Assembly: GCF_937898925.1 (NCBI RefSeq)
Contig: NZ_CALDKF010000008.1
Span: 1-30,263, forward strand
DNA length: 30,263 nucleotides
Direction of reading: 5' to 3'
Source: an uncultured Methanobrevibacter sp.
Lineage (GTDB): Archaea; Methanobacteriota; Methanobacteria; Methanobacteriales; Methanobacteriaceae
Of the stretch, positions 8,720 through 16,693 are shown in pieces. Below the pieces are notes generated by a model, which was not told the origin of the DNA, searched no databases, and worked only from the letters and a program-made list of their open reading frames with translations. Each line of letters starts with the position of its first letter. Positions within the stretch are counted from its first letter, which is position 1. The translations under genes were made by a program, and so were the position numbers.

Positions 8720-9313
8720 ATGAATTCTATTAGTTTTAAATCATTTTGTTTAATTGTAATTAGCATATTAATACTATTAATAATTCTAATGATTTTTAAT
8801 AAAATTAATGAAAATATATTTTCATTGATCTTGGCGATTCTTGCAATCTTTATTCCAATATATCAAATTAATAAAAATGACGAACAAATCAACAAACAAA
8901 TTAGAGCTAATGAAGAAAATTCAACAAAAATATCACTTTTTGAGAAAAAACAAAAAGCTATTTTAACATTATACAATGTATTAAATAATTACAATGTGAT
9001 CCTTGATTCAGAATATATTTTTATACCTGATAAAAAAATTTATTCTGAATATCTAGAAGAAATAGAAAATTTAATTACAGATATCATAAATTTTATTTTT
9101 GATAAAAAAAATTCGCCAGATTTCAAATATTATCCTAAAGAAATACAATTATTAATAGACAAATTTCTAAATTACTCCAATCAACATTTTGATGCAGAAT
9201 ATTTTGAGATACATGGTATTCCATTTAAAGATAATGAAGAATATATGGAATTATTAAATATATTAAAAGAGATATATGATAAATTAAAAAATGAAATAGG
9301 TAAAAATGTTTAA
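8720..9313 (+). CDS. Two-helix membrane protein with cytosolic coiled coil
   Basis: A 197-residue protein with two adjacent transmembrane helices at about residues 8-27 and 32-49, separated only by a short polar turn, then a charged, Gln/Asn/Lys-rich helix likely to form a coiled coil and a soluble alpha-helical C-terminal domain. No ribosome binding site precedes the ATG; an AT-rich TTTAAATAATTTATAAAATATA stretch split around 8690-8710 suggests leaderless transcription. The topology (hairpin anchor plus soluble domain) resembles membrane effectors of SLATT or similar type in defence loci, but no family is recognised. It is convergent with the reverse transcriptase gene, so it is not in its operon. 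Confidence 0.7.
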   Translation: MNSISFKSFCLIVISILILLIILMIFNKINENIFSLILAILAIFIPIYQINKNDEQINKQIRANEENSTKISLFEKKQKAILTLYNVLNNYNVILDSEYIFIPDKKIYSEYLEEIENLITDIINFIFDKKNSPDFKYYPKEIQLLIDKFLNYSNQHFDAEYFEIHGIPFKDNEEYMELLNILKEIYDKLKNEIGKNV

Positions 9314-9324
9314 TTTCTATTTTT

Positions 9325-9507
9325 TCATGGATTTTCATCATTTATACGATCAATAATCTCTTGAACAATTTCTTCAAGAGTATATTTTTTAGTTGATAAC
9401 ACTCTAATCATAGAAATGTAACCATCAAATTCTTTTAACTCTCCAATAGTTAAATCATGCAATATGGGCAATAACTTTTCTTTATCATAAAATACACATC
9501 TCCATAA
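9325..9507 (-). other. Open frame directly after the RT stop, in phase
   Basis: Immediately after the TGA of the reverse transcriptase gene the same frame stays open for 60 codons to a TGA at 9325-9327. The predicted peptide includes DLTIGELKEFDGYISMIR and a helical tail KYTLEEIVQEIIDRIND, which looks protein-like rather than random. No ATG with a ribosome binding site opens it; a TTG about 14 codons in is the best candidate start. It could be a separate small gene, the remnant of one, or a lost C-terminal extension cut off by a nonsense mutation. Confidence 0.35.
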
Positions 9508-12500
9508 TCACTTATCAATACCTATTCTTTTTCTAACTATATCTCTATTAAATCCTGGAGGTTTTGGTTTGAAATAAGTCTTATCTGTATATTCATCATT
9601 TTTTATAGCATCTTCTCTTAATTTTTTAATATCTAAATCACAAGTTACTATATAGTCATCATCTCCACCTTTTAAATTGATTAAATATTTAGTTTCCGAA
9701 GGAGATGGTTGTAAAATAACTGATCCTCCAAATTGTGAAGTATTTGATTTAATACAATAACAGAATAAATCTCTTGAGAGAGATTCAGCAATATTATTAA
9801 AATATCTAGTGTCCTTATTAAATTCTGAAACAGTTATGATATCGCAACAGCTTTTAAAAATACCCCTATCATTAATATTTGCAATTTCAAAACAATAATA
9901 TGGGACTATATAAATATCATTCCAAATAAATAAGTGATATTTTAATTTTTTTTCACCATTAGATTCATTATCAATAGGTATTTTATCATTTTCTTTATAA
10001 ATTTTTAATTCATAAGGAGAATAGTGATTTTTTAACCTATAAACAAGCAAAGACTCCTGATATTTATCATTTATCAAAAATGGTAAAGAAGCCATAATAT
10101 AATTTCCAACATGATTATCATTAATTATTGGTTCAACACCAAAAATCATAGCAATTTGATGATCTTTAGAAACTTTCACAATATCTTCAACCCACTCAAA
10201 TGGAATATACATTTCTGGCATAACCAATAATTGAACATTTTTATTTATAGCTTCATTAATCAAATTTTTAATATTATCTAATCTTTCTTGATTCAGACAA
10301 GGTTCATTTTTTAAACGCTTATAAAGAAAATTTTCATTTAATTCTGTATTCAAGATACCCACTTTAATATTGTTTAATTTTTTTCCTATTTTTACAATAT
10401 CAAATTCATATTTTCCATTTTTAATTGGGCAATCCTCTTTCTCATATCCGCAATTACATTGAAGATTTGAAATATCTAAAAAATACTCTTTAGTAATCTC
10501 TTCTTCTCCAAAATTTTTTTCTTTATATCTTTTTAGGGATTTGCAGATGTATTTTTCCCCAATAACATCTTCTTCTTCATCATTTGTTTTTTGAGAGTCT
10601 TTTCTAAATAACTCATTATTGATCTCATGAAAAATAAATTCATTTAATTTAATAAATCTTGGATAAACACCTTTAAAATATTCAGAACCTTGATTATTAG
10701 TATGGATTAAATCATAAGATAAATCAAATCCTTGATGAATAAGTTTAGAAGAAATTTCAATATTATCATTTAATGGATATTTCATTAAACTGTTATTATA
10801 CATTAATGAAAATATATAGCAAGAAATATCTTGTAAAAATGTTTCAAATAGCTTTTCATTAGAAAGTTCTTCAAATTCTTCATTTAAAAAATCAAAAAGC
10901 GCTTTAAAATCCTTAAATTTTACTGATTTTAATGATAAAGATCTAATTACAGAAGAATACAAAAATTTGATTAAAGATTTTTTTAGACTTAAAATCTCTA
11001 TACTATTATCAATTTTTTCAACAGAATTACCTTTAATAAAAAAATTTAAATTTTCATCTGATAAAGTAATTTCATTTATTAAATTATAAATATTCTGAAT
11101 TAAAATATATAGTTCATCAAATTTATTATTAATTAATAATAAATTAAAAATTTTTTCCCATAGAATCATATAATCTAGAATATGGCCATTAAATGCATTA
11201 ATAACATTATTAATTATTTTTTCATCTAAATTATCAGTAATATTTTTAGATGATAAATTTAATCTTGATAATATTTTTGAAATTTCATATTTACTTATTC
11301 TTACTTCTTTAATATCATTAAGTTTGTTTATAGAGTCTTCATAATCAATTTTATAAATATTCTTTTCAAGATCATCTAAGATAGACTCTGAATCATGCAT
11401 CATTCTAAATTCACTTGAATTTTTAAAAATTTCTTTTCTGAAATTCTTTATAATTGAATCTGGGCAATTGCTATAAAATTTATAAATTTTTATTTTATTT
11501 TTTTGTATTTCCAAATTTCTATAATCATGTTTTAAGTTTATATTATTTGAAACATATGTTTCACAAACTTTGAAAATGTGATTCTCTTCATTTTTACAAT
11601 CATTTTCTTTTTCTTCATCAAAACATTTTAAAATTGCATTAGACGGATCTTCTTCATCAAGAGTAAAATATTTTTTTAAAAAATCCTTAGAATCCAATTC
11701 TTCAAAATTTAAATTACTGTTCGCATGACTATTTTCATGAAAACCAAACACAATTAATACATCGTCAACATATCTACCATAATAAAAAGGATGTAGTTTT
11801 TGTAAAATAGATTTATCAAAGCCATTTAAATTCCAATTTGCAATTATTAATGATGGTAAAAAACCTAATGGAATCATAAATAATTCTTTATACATTTCTT
11901 CTGTAATTTCAAATTTACCACTATTTTTTTCAGACAACATTAAACGATTAAACTTTGAAGAAAAAGCTTCAAAAACTTTTTTAATAAAAATGTTTAATTT
12001 TTTATCTATATCCTTATCAAAATCATTTAAAACATTTCCAGAGTTCTTTTTTAACCGAGAAATATCATCAAAAAGGACATTAAAGTCAATTAATGAACGA
12101 TAGTAATAATCTTTAAAATCTAATGATAACATTATTACATTTTGATTTTCGTCTAAAAGTTTATTAACACTATTTAAACCATTATCTCTCCATGATTGAT
12201 AATTTTTATAATATGGATTAAATAAGAAAGGTGAAAAATCCTTAAATTTTTCTTCATTTAAACGATTGATTAAAGTTTCATTTAATCTGTTACCATAACA
12301 ATGAGTATCTAATTCCTCATCAATTAAGTAACCAGTCCTTAAAATCCACAGTACTCCTAAAATATGACCTTCAACAGGCAAATCTAAAAAATAATGGATT
12401 TTTGAAATATTACTGCTTGGTTTTCTATAGTTAGAAATGAAATCTTGATTATTATTTTTTAAGGATTTGGGAAAAGATAAAACTTCCATATTTTGTATCA

Positions 12501-12729
12501 TATTATCAATATAATTTTCAAAATTTTCAGAGCAGATTTCATCTTTAAGATTTATAAAAAATTCCTCAAATTTATTTTCAAAAGTTTCATCTTCATCATA
12601 AAAATTATTTAATTCAAACCTAGAAAGATTCAATCGTTGAATAGAACTATAATTATCATAATATATATGAGTTTTATATTTCCTATAAGAACTTTTTAAT
12701 TGATCTAATAATTTTTCCTCATTATCCAT
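9508..12729 (-). CDS. Reverse transcriptase-nitrilase fusion (UG1/DRT type 1-like)
   Basis: A 1073-residue protein (numbered here from the alternative ATG at 12741, four codons upstream). The ATG at 12729 is preferred because GGTGGAT sits six bases before it. The N-terminal third has RT motifs: A in MLSLDFKDYY (about 205-214), B-like IPLGFLPSLIIANW (about 290-303) and the catalytic YVDD at about 324-327. The middle is a long helical region. A small CxC...C cluster (LQCNCGYEKEDCPI) precedes a C-N hydrolase domain from about 792, with a nitrilase triad Glu843 (VMPEMY), Lys904 (YRLKNHY) and Cys950 (VPYYCFE). RT plus C-terminal nitrilase is the architecture of the UG1 group, known as defence-associated RT type 1. 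It probably synthesises DNA on phage infection; the hydrolase substrate is unknown. A TATA-like TAATATAAAAG at about 12775-12787 would give a very short leader. Confidence 0.9.
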   Translation of the reverse strand: MDNEEKLLDQLKSSYRKYKTHIYYDNYSSIQRLNLSRFELNNFYDEDETFENKFEEFFINLKDEICSENFENYIDNMIQNMEVLSFPKSLKNNNQDFISNYRKPSSNISKIHYFLDLPVEGHILGVLWILRTGYLIDEELDTHCYGNRLNETLINRLNEEKFKDFSPFLFNPYYKNYQSWRDNGLNSVNKLLDENQNVIMLSLDFKDYYYRSLIDFNVLFDDISRLKKNSGNVLNDFDKDIDKKLNIFIKKVFEAFSSKFNRLMLSEKNSGKFEITEEMYKELFMIPLGFLPSLIIANWNLNGFDKSILQKLHPFYYGRYVDDVLIVFGFHENSHANSNLNFEELDSKDFLKKYFTLDEEDPSNAILKCFDEEKENDCKNEENHIFKVCETYVSNNINLKHDYRNLEIQKNKIKIYKFYSNCPDSIIKNFRKEIFKNSSEFRMMHDSESILDDLEKNIYKIDYEDSINKLNDIKEVRISKYEISKILSRLNLSSKNITDNLDEKIINNVINAFNGHILDYMILWEKIFNLLLINNKFDELYILIQNIYNLINEITLSDENLNFFIKGNSVEKIDNSIEILSLKKSLIKFLYSSVIRSLSLKSVKFKDFKALFDFLNEEFEELSNEKLFETFLQDISCYIFSLMYNNSLMKYPLNDNIEISSKLIHQGFDLSYDLIHTNNQGSEYFKGVYPRFIKLNEFIFHEINNELFRKDSQKTNDEEEDVIGEKYICKSLKRYKEKNFGEEEITKEYFLDISNLQCNCGYEKEDCPIKNGKYEFDIVKIGKKLNNIKVGILNTELNENFLYKRLKNEPCLNQERLDNIKNLINEAINKNVQLLVMPEMYIPFEWVEDIVKVSKDHQIAMIFGVEPIINDNHVGNYIMASLPFLINDKYQESLLVYRLKNHYSPYELKIYKENDKIPIDNESNGEKKLKYHLFIWNDIYIVPYYCFEIANINDRGIFKSCCDIITVSEFNKDTRYFNNIAESLSRDLFCYCIKSNTSQFGGSVILQPSPSETKYLINLKGGDDDYIVTCDLDIKKLREDAIKNDEYTDKTYFKPKPPGFNRDIVRKRIGIDK

Positions 12730-13428
12730 TACATCCACCATACAATATTATTAACTTCTTCTATTCATTGTTTCTTTTATATTAATTTAATCCATATCAT
12801 AAATTTATCATATCTATAAAAACAAAACAACTTTTTTCAGAAAAAACTATTTATTTCCATATGAAATCTGATGTTTTTGGTCATATATCCAAACAGATTA
12901 ACAATAAACAAATCATATAAATATATCCTATTTAACCATTCCTATATTTTTCAAGGGTAAGTTTAAATAAATATCAATTTAGCATAAATTCATAAATATT
13001 TCTTGAGTTCTCAAAACTTATTAATATTACCTCTGAATAGGGCAATTAATTAATCAAAGCAAAACATTAATTTCATATATAATATTATAAAATTATAAAT
13101 TTATAAAGTTTTATATATATTCCATTCCTTAGAAAATTAACATTTTATCTTTTTAAAAGTTTTATTTGATTAAATTATCTGGATTAAAAATAAATAGAAA
13201 GAAATTATAGGAACAAGCAGCAGAATTTATAAATTCTACAATAAAGATACATAGAGAATTCTAAAAATATTTATAAATAGTTAACCATTTTAAAAATTAC
13301 GATATAATATCAATTTTATAATCAAATTGAAAAATTATAATAACTTAATAAAAAAAATAATTAAAAATAGCTATATTTATATATTATTAAGAATAATTAT
13401 TAAATAAAAAATGCAATGGAGGAATTAA
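12730..13428. other. Long AT-rich gap between RT and nuclease operon
   Basis: About 700 bases with no ORF that has a plausible start and no recognisable RNA gene. It contains the presumed promoter of the reverse transcriptase (minus strand, near 12780) and of the operon that starts at 13429. A perfect 16-bp palindrome AGAATTTATAAATTCT lies at 13222-13237. Several reverse transcriptase defence systems carry a structured RNA upstream of the RT gene, so an unrecognised RNA is possible here, but the base composition gives no direct support. Confidence 0.4.
13375..13386 (+). promoter_or_regulatory. TATA box of three-gene operon
   Basis: ATTTATATATTA lies about 30 bases before an expected start near 13405, leaving a short leader that contains the TGGAGGA ribosome binding site at 13417-13423. 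This is the archaeal TATA-box consensus at a sensible distance. It was chosen over other A/T runs by its position only. Confidence 0.45.
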
Positions 13429-13926
13429 ATGTCTAATAAAAAATATGAAATTGAATTATTTGAAGATTATATTAAATTAAATTATTTATATAAACATAAT
13501 TCCGAAATCCATGAAATCATACCTAAATTATGCCATAGATATTATGAGCATATAGCTAAAACTCTCATATTAAATTTTTATTTTGAATTTTTAAATTATT
13601 TCAATAAAATTGCATTTGAAATTCAATACGAAGATGATGATATTGAATTCTATTTAAAATACATTGATGAGTATTTTGATCAGTTAAATGAAAATTTGGT
13701 GATATACAATATTAAGGACATTGAAGATCTATCTACAATCTTAAAAATATCCCAAATATTCTTAGAGGAAAGCGATGAACAAAATAATATGGATTGTTTA
13801 TTTCAATCTATTTTTCAATTAGAGTCTAAAATAAATAAAAAAAAGTTTATGAATAATTTAGTTGAAGACTTAAGTGAAAGTGAATATAGAATAATTAAAC
13901 CAAATACATTTAGTATGGAATGGTAA
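13429..13926 (+). CDS. Unrecognised helical protein, operon gene 1
   Basis: A 165-residue acidic protein with a strong ribosome binding site (TGGAGGA) six bases before the ATG. It is predicted almost wholly alpha-helical, rich in Glu, Asp, Tyr and Phe, with no cysteine cluster, signal peptide or membrane helix. No family is recognised. Its stop is followed after one base by the ATG of the next gene, so the two are translationally coupled. As the first gene of an operon that ends in a nuclease it could be a sensor, antitoxin-like or structural partner; this is inference from context. Confidence 0.75.
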   Translation: MSNKKYEIELFEDYIKLNYLYKHNSEIHEIIPKLCHRYYEHIAKTLILNFYFEFLNYFNKIAFEIQYEDDDIEFYLKYIDEYFDQLNENLVIYNIKDIEDLSTILKISQIFLEESDEQNNMDCLFQSIFQLESKINKKKFMNNLVEDLSESEYRIIKPNTFSMEW

Positions 13927-13927
13927 A

Positions 13928-14305
13928 ATGAACATAAAAAATATACAAATAATTACAGAAAAATTAAATATTTCACATTTTTATGAGATAATTCAAAAAA
14001 ATACTGAAAACAAAGAAAAACACATTAAACTAAAAATATCAATAAGTAGTGAAGGTTTTGAAATTAAAGAAAATAAACATAAAATAAGATTAGAATATTC
14101 TATTTCCTCTGAAAATATTCCTTTAATAATTGATTGGGTTTTATTAATATATTTTGAATCTGAAAATGAAATAAATTATGAAGAAGTGTTTAAAGAAAAT
14201 CCAATATTGGATAAAATTGATGAAAAATCATTAAAAATTCAAGAATTAATTGGTACTAAATTGCCTCTCTTTTCAGATATATTTAAGGAGAAGAAATATG
14301 AGTAA
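13928..14305 (+). CDS. Unrecognised small protein, operon gene 2
   Basis: A 125-residue protein beginning at the ATG at 13928, one base after the previous stop (TAA-A-ATG). The N-terminal part is helical, followed by alternating hydrophilic and hydrophobic residues that suggest three or four beta strands (for example IKLKISISSEGFEI and KIRLEYSISS), and a hydrophobic stretch IIDWVLLIYF. The C-terminal pattern has a vague likeness to SecB-like chaperones, which often accompany toxins, but it is too weak to name. Its last eight bases overlap the start of the nuclease gene (ATGAGTAA). Confidence 0.7.
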   Translation: MNIKNIQIITEKLNISHFYEIIQKNTENKEKHIKLKISISSEGFEIKENKHKIRLEYSISSENIPLIIDWVLLIYFESENEINYEEVFKENPILDKIDEKSLKIQELIGTKLPLFSDIFKEKKYE

Positions 14306-14981
14306 GATTTATTTTGAAGTTGACGAAAAACAATTAAAAAATAGAGAAAAGATTCATAAAAATAAAGATATAGAAAATTTGATAAATATATTTTTAAATG
14401 ATTCCAGCTGTATTAATTTAATTGATGATATCAACTCTCTATTTTATATTGTAAATGAAGAATCACTTAATGATTTTGTACAGTTACACCAAACATTCTA
14501 CGAAGGTGATGAATTACATAACTTTAATAAGATTTCATCTTGTTTTAAATCATTGGTTAATTCAAATTTATCATATACTAACATCAGAGGGGGTTTTTTA
14601 GAACAATTAGTTTATGTATTTAATTGTAAAAAATATCCTGATGACAAAGTATACAAAGAAATTAAAGTAAAAGCTGATTCCTTTGAAAGTAATTTAACCT
14701 TTGATGTTGGAATAAGATTTAATAATAATCTTAATGTATATGAATGTAAATTTTCAAAAAAATTCATTGAAAGGAAACATATTGATAATTTAGCAAGCAT
14801 GAGAAAATTTAAAACTATTACTTCTTGTTTAATTGTTTTTGAAAATAAAGTTGAAATAGATCATACTTTAAAAAAATTACGTAACAATACAAAGAAAGAA
14901 GAATATAATAAAATATTAAAAAGTTTCCAAATAATAACCTTAGATGATTTTAAAAATGGATATTTTCACGATTATAATTAA
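14298..14981 (+). CDS. PD-(D/E)XK nuclease, operon gene 3
   Basis: A 227-residue protein. The ATG at 14298 is preferred over an upstream in-frame start at 14250 because AAGGAG lies at 14285-14290 and because it produces the overlap ATGAGTAA with gene 2. The C-terminal half has a restriction-endonuclease-like core: a helix with Glu in GFLEQLVYVF (about 97-106), a strand with Asp in LTFDVGIRF (about 133-141), then YECKFS (about 148-153), the E-x-K pair of the PD-(D/E)XK active site, followed by a basic helix. The N-terminal half is acidic and helical and is unlike known restriction enzymes. No methyltransferase accompanies it, so the target is more likely invading nucleic acid than a modified-site system. 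Confidence 0.8.
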   Translation: MSKIYFEVDEKQLKNREKIHKNKDIENLINIFLNDSSCINLIDDINSLFYIVNEESLNDFVQLHQTFYEGDELHNFNKISSCFKSLVNSNLSYTNIRGGFLEQLVYVFNCKKYPDDKVYKEIKVKADSFESNLTFDVGIRFNNNLNVYECKFSKKFIERKHIDNLASMRKFKTITSCLIVFENKVEIDHTLKKLRNNTKKEEYNKILKSFQIITLDDFKNGYFHDYN

Positions 14982-14987
14982 ATTTAT

Positions 14988-15166
14988 TTAAAGTTATCAA
15001 CTTATCCAAACTATCTTAAAACTCTTTCTAATTAAAAACAATTAAACTACCTCTAATGGATCATAATCCACCTAATCCTTATTCCCCCCAAGTAACAAGA
15101 ACAACATGACAATTATCACTATAAATAGTTTCCTACATACAATACCCCCTCAAAGTCTTTATAATC
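14988..15166 (-). pseudogene. Fossil of an McrC-like 3' end
   Basis: This stretch aligns over its whole length with the last 60 or so codons of the intact McrC-like gene ending at 22694. Shared blocks include ATCAACTTATCCAAACTATC, GGATCATAATCC, TAATCCTTATTCC, GTAACAAGAAC and CAAAGTCTTTATAAT. Read on the minus strand it still shows YKDFE and VVLVTWG, but it has stops and several indels. It begins 7 bp after the nuclease stop. The rest of the gene is missing. It is a remnant of a second McrBC locus, or of a copy displaced when neighbouring genes came in. Confidence 0.8.
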
Positions 15167-15439
15167 TTGAAAACTTGAAAAGGGAATAAGAGAAAAACTA
15201 GCCTGATTTCCGAAAAGGACATTAACAATTACCTTGATAGTTGCATTAGGGAATATGATCATTCCTTAATAAACTATTCATTAAGCACCATATCCAAGAT
15301 AGCCACTACTAATAAAACTATGATAAATTGTTAAAAAAAGAAAAACAGAACAAAACAAATAAAAAAACAAGAAAATAGAAAAAATAGAAAAAAATTAAAA
15401 ATTTTAAAATAATTTTAGATTAAACCTTTAGCAAAAGAT
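15167..15439. other. Gap downstream of histone, nothing recognised
   Basis: No ORF or RNA gene can be supported. The stretch is less A/T-biased than other gaps (for example the segment 15190-15300) and may be further decayed coding sequence continuing from the McrC fossil, but no alignment to another gene in the window was found. An A-rich run at 15333-15415 lies just downstream of the histone stop. Confidence 0.35.
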
Positions 15440-15640
15440 TTATTCACAGATGAACTTGATGTCATCTACAGTGACGGTTTTTCTGCCTGCGTGTGCTGCT
15501 GCCTTGATGACTTTTTTAGCTAATTCTTCAGCGGAAGCTTCAACTGCGTCAGCAAAAGCTTTTTTAGCGTCATCACTGATTCTTTCAGCACCTGCATCTT
15601 TTAAGATACGCACTACTGGTGCAACTGGTATTTCACTCAC
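15440..15640 (-). CDS. Archaeal histone (HMf family)
   Basis: A 66-residue protein that is a complete archaeal histone fold: MSEIPVAPVVRILKDAGA for helix 1, RISDDAKKAFADAVEASAEELA for helix 2 split at the usual loop, and GRKTVTVDDIKFI for loop 2 and helix 3. It forms dimers that wrap DNA into nucleosome-like hypernucleosomes. The ATG at 15640 follows GGAGGTGA at the ideal distance. Codon use is GC-richer than the surrounding genes, as expected of a highly expressed core gene. It is a single-gene unit, which marks this point as core chromosome embedded among accessory defence genes. Confidence 0.97.
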   Translation of the reverse strand: MSEIPVAPVVRILKDAGAERISDDAKKAFADAVEASAEELAKKVIKAAAHAGRKTVTVDDIKFICE

Positions 15641-15683
15641 ATTTTCACCTCCACACTCCTTATTGATATAATATTTTCGATTG

Positions 15684-15697
15684 GCAATATATAAAAC
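15684..15697 (-). promoter_or_regulatory. Histone promoter TATA box
   Basis: On the minus strand the sequence reads AGTTTTATATATTG, a near-consensus archaeal TATA box. It is centred about 50 bases upstream of the histone ATG, which leaves a leader of about 25 bases holding the GGAGGTGA ribosome binding site. It is the clearest promoter in the window. Confidence 0.65.
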
Positions 15698-15905
15698 TGT
15701 TGCTAATAGAGGTTATTATCAGCTATTTAGAAAGGAAATGAGTTTTAGAAAATTAATGTAAAAAAAGTAATGATAAAAAGAACTAATCCTAAATTTAAAA
15801 AAACATATGTAAAGGGTGTGATATGTAATTGAGTAAAGGTTTAGTATTAGGATTAGCCCTGTAATAAATAATTTAGTTTCAAAGTATAAAAACTTTTTGT
15901 GAATA

Positions 15906-16691
15906 TCAATCTTTAAGGTTTTGAACCCATAAATCATATTCTCTAAGATTTGTATAAGGAGGAGTGGAATCTAGCATTCTAGCCATATCGTTTGTAAGAT
16001 AATTCATCCAATAATCATCGAATACTTTTTCTCCTCTGGTGGAAAAAGGACCTAAACCATTAACTAACTCATTGATTTTCTTAACAGACCCAATATTCTT
16101 AGTATTTCCGCTGCCTGGCTTGTCTGTAGCCAATTTCCATTTTTCCTGCAATAGAAAAGTGAAATCATTTGCAACAGAAGAAATGCTTCTCAAGTCATCA
16201 ATAGTATATTTCTTATATTCATCAACTTCCTGTTCGGTTCTCCTATAGACAACACCCAAAACATAATGTGCAGAATACTCTTCATATGGGAAAAGAATAT
16301 TTTTTGTAGAGGATCTATTTCTGAAATAGCCTGTGAAAGAACCTAATGTGAACCCATTTACAGAAGTCCTGTTTTTATAATAGGTGCTTTTTAGATCAAC
16401 TGCTATCTTCTCATTGTCTTCAGTTATGAAAGTTATGTCAGGATAATGGTTTTGATGTTGCGCAGGCAAAACCTTATAGTTGTTTTCCGAAGCGAATTGC
16501 AATATGCTAGGGAAAATCATCAGCTCAATGATTTTAGAAATGACTTTTGTATCTATTGAAATTGTGTAAATGTTTTTGTAAACGTCAATGAAACCTTTTA
16601 CAACCCACTCATTATCCTCTGTTGTTACAACTCGCTTGAATTCATCAAAATAGCCAAGCAATTCCTCTCTAAATTCTTCTTTTTCAAACAT
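15906..16691 (-). CDS. Type II restriction endonuclease, EcoRV family
   Basis: A 261-residue protein. The active site reads PD at 84-85 (YPDITF) and DLK at 99-101 (AVDLKSTY), matching EcoRV Asp74, Asp90 and Lys92. It then carries the EcoRV landmarks NGFTLGSFTGYF-RNRSSTKN and, at about 193-202, the recognition loop GSGNTKNIGS, nearly identical to the EcoRV R-loop that reads the outer bases of its site. It is expected to cut double-stranded DNA, probably at GATATC with blunt ends; the family is established, the site is inference from loop identity. The start ATG follows GGGGAATAA, and the gene begins two bases after the methyltransferase stop, so the two are coupled. Confidence 0.93.
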   Translation of the reverse strand: MFEKEEFREELLGYFDEFKRVVTTEDNEWVVKGFIDVYKNIYTISIDTKVISKIIELMIFPSILQFASENNYKVLPAQHQNHYPDITFITEDNEKIAVDLKSTYYKNRTSVNGFTLGSFTGYFRNRSSTKNILFPYEEYSAHYVLGVVYRRTEQEVDEYKKYTIDDLRSISSVANDFTFLLQEKWKLATDKPGSGNTKNIGSVKKINELVNGLGPFSTRGEKVFDDYWMNYLTNDMARMLDSTPPYTNLREYDLWVQNLKD

Positions 16692-16693
16692 GT

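Noticed and set aside
13222..13237. Perfect 16-bp palindrome as an operator
   Set aside because: It consists almost only of A and T, lies 150 bp from the nearest TATA box and has no second copy; chance is likely at this composition.
14250..14297. Upstream start for the PD-(D/E)XK nuclease
   Set aside because: It would overlap gene 2 by more than 50 bases, while the ATG at 14298 has AAGGAG and a typical 8-base overlap.
15450..15671. 73-codon plus-strand ORF opposite the histone
   Set aside because: It is a mirror of the histone's Ala-rich codons and lacks translation signals.
15719..15937. 72-codon minus-strand ORF upstream of the histone
   Set aside because: It overlaps the 3' end of the EcoRV-like gene, starts without a ribosome binding site and is of low complexity.
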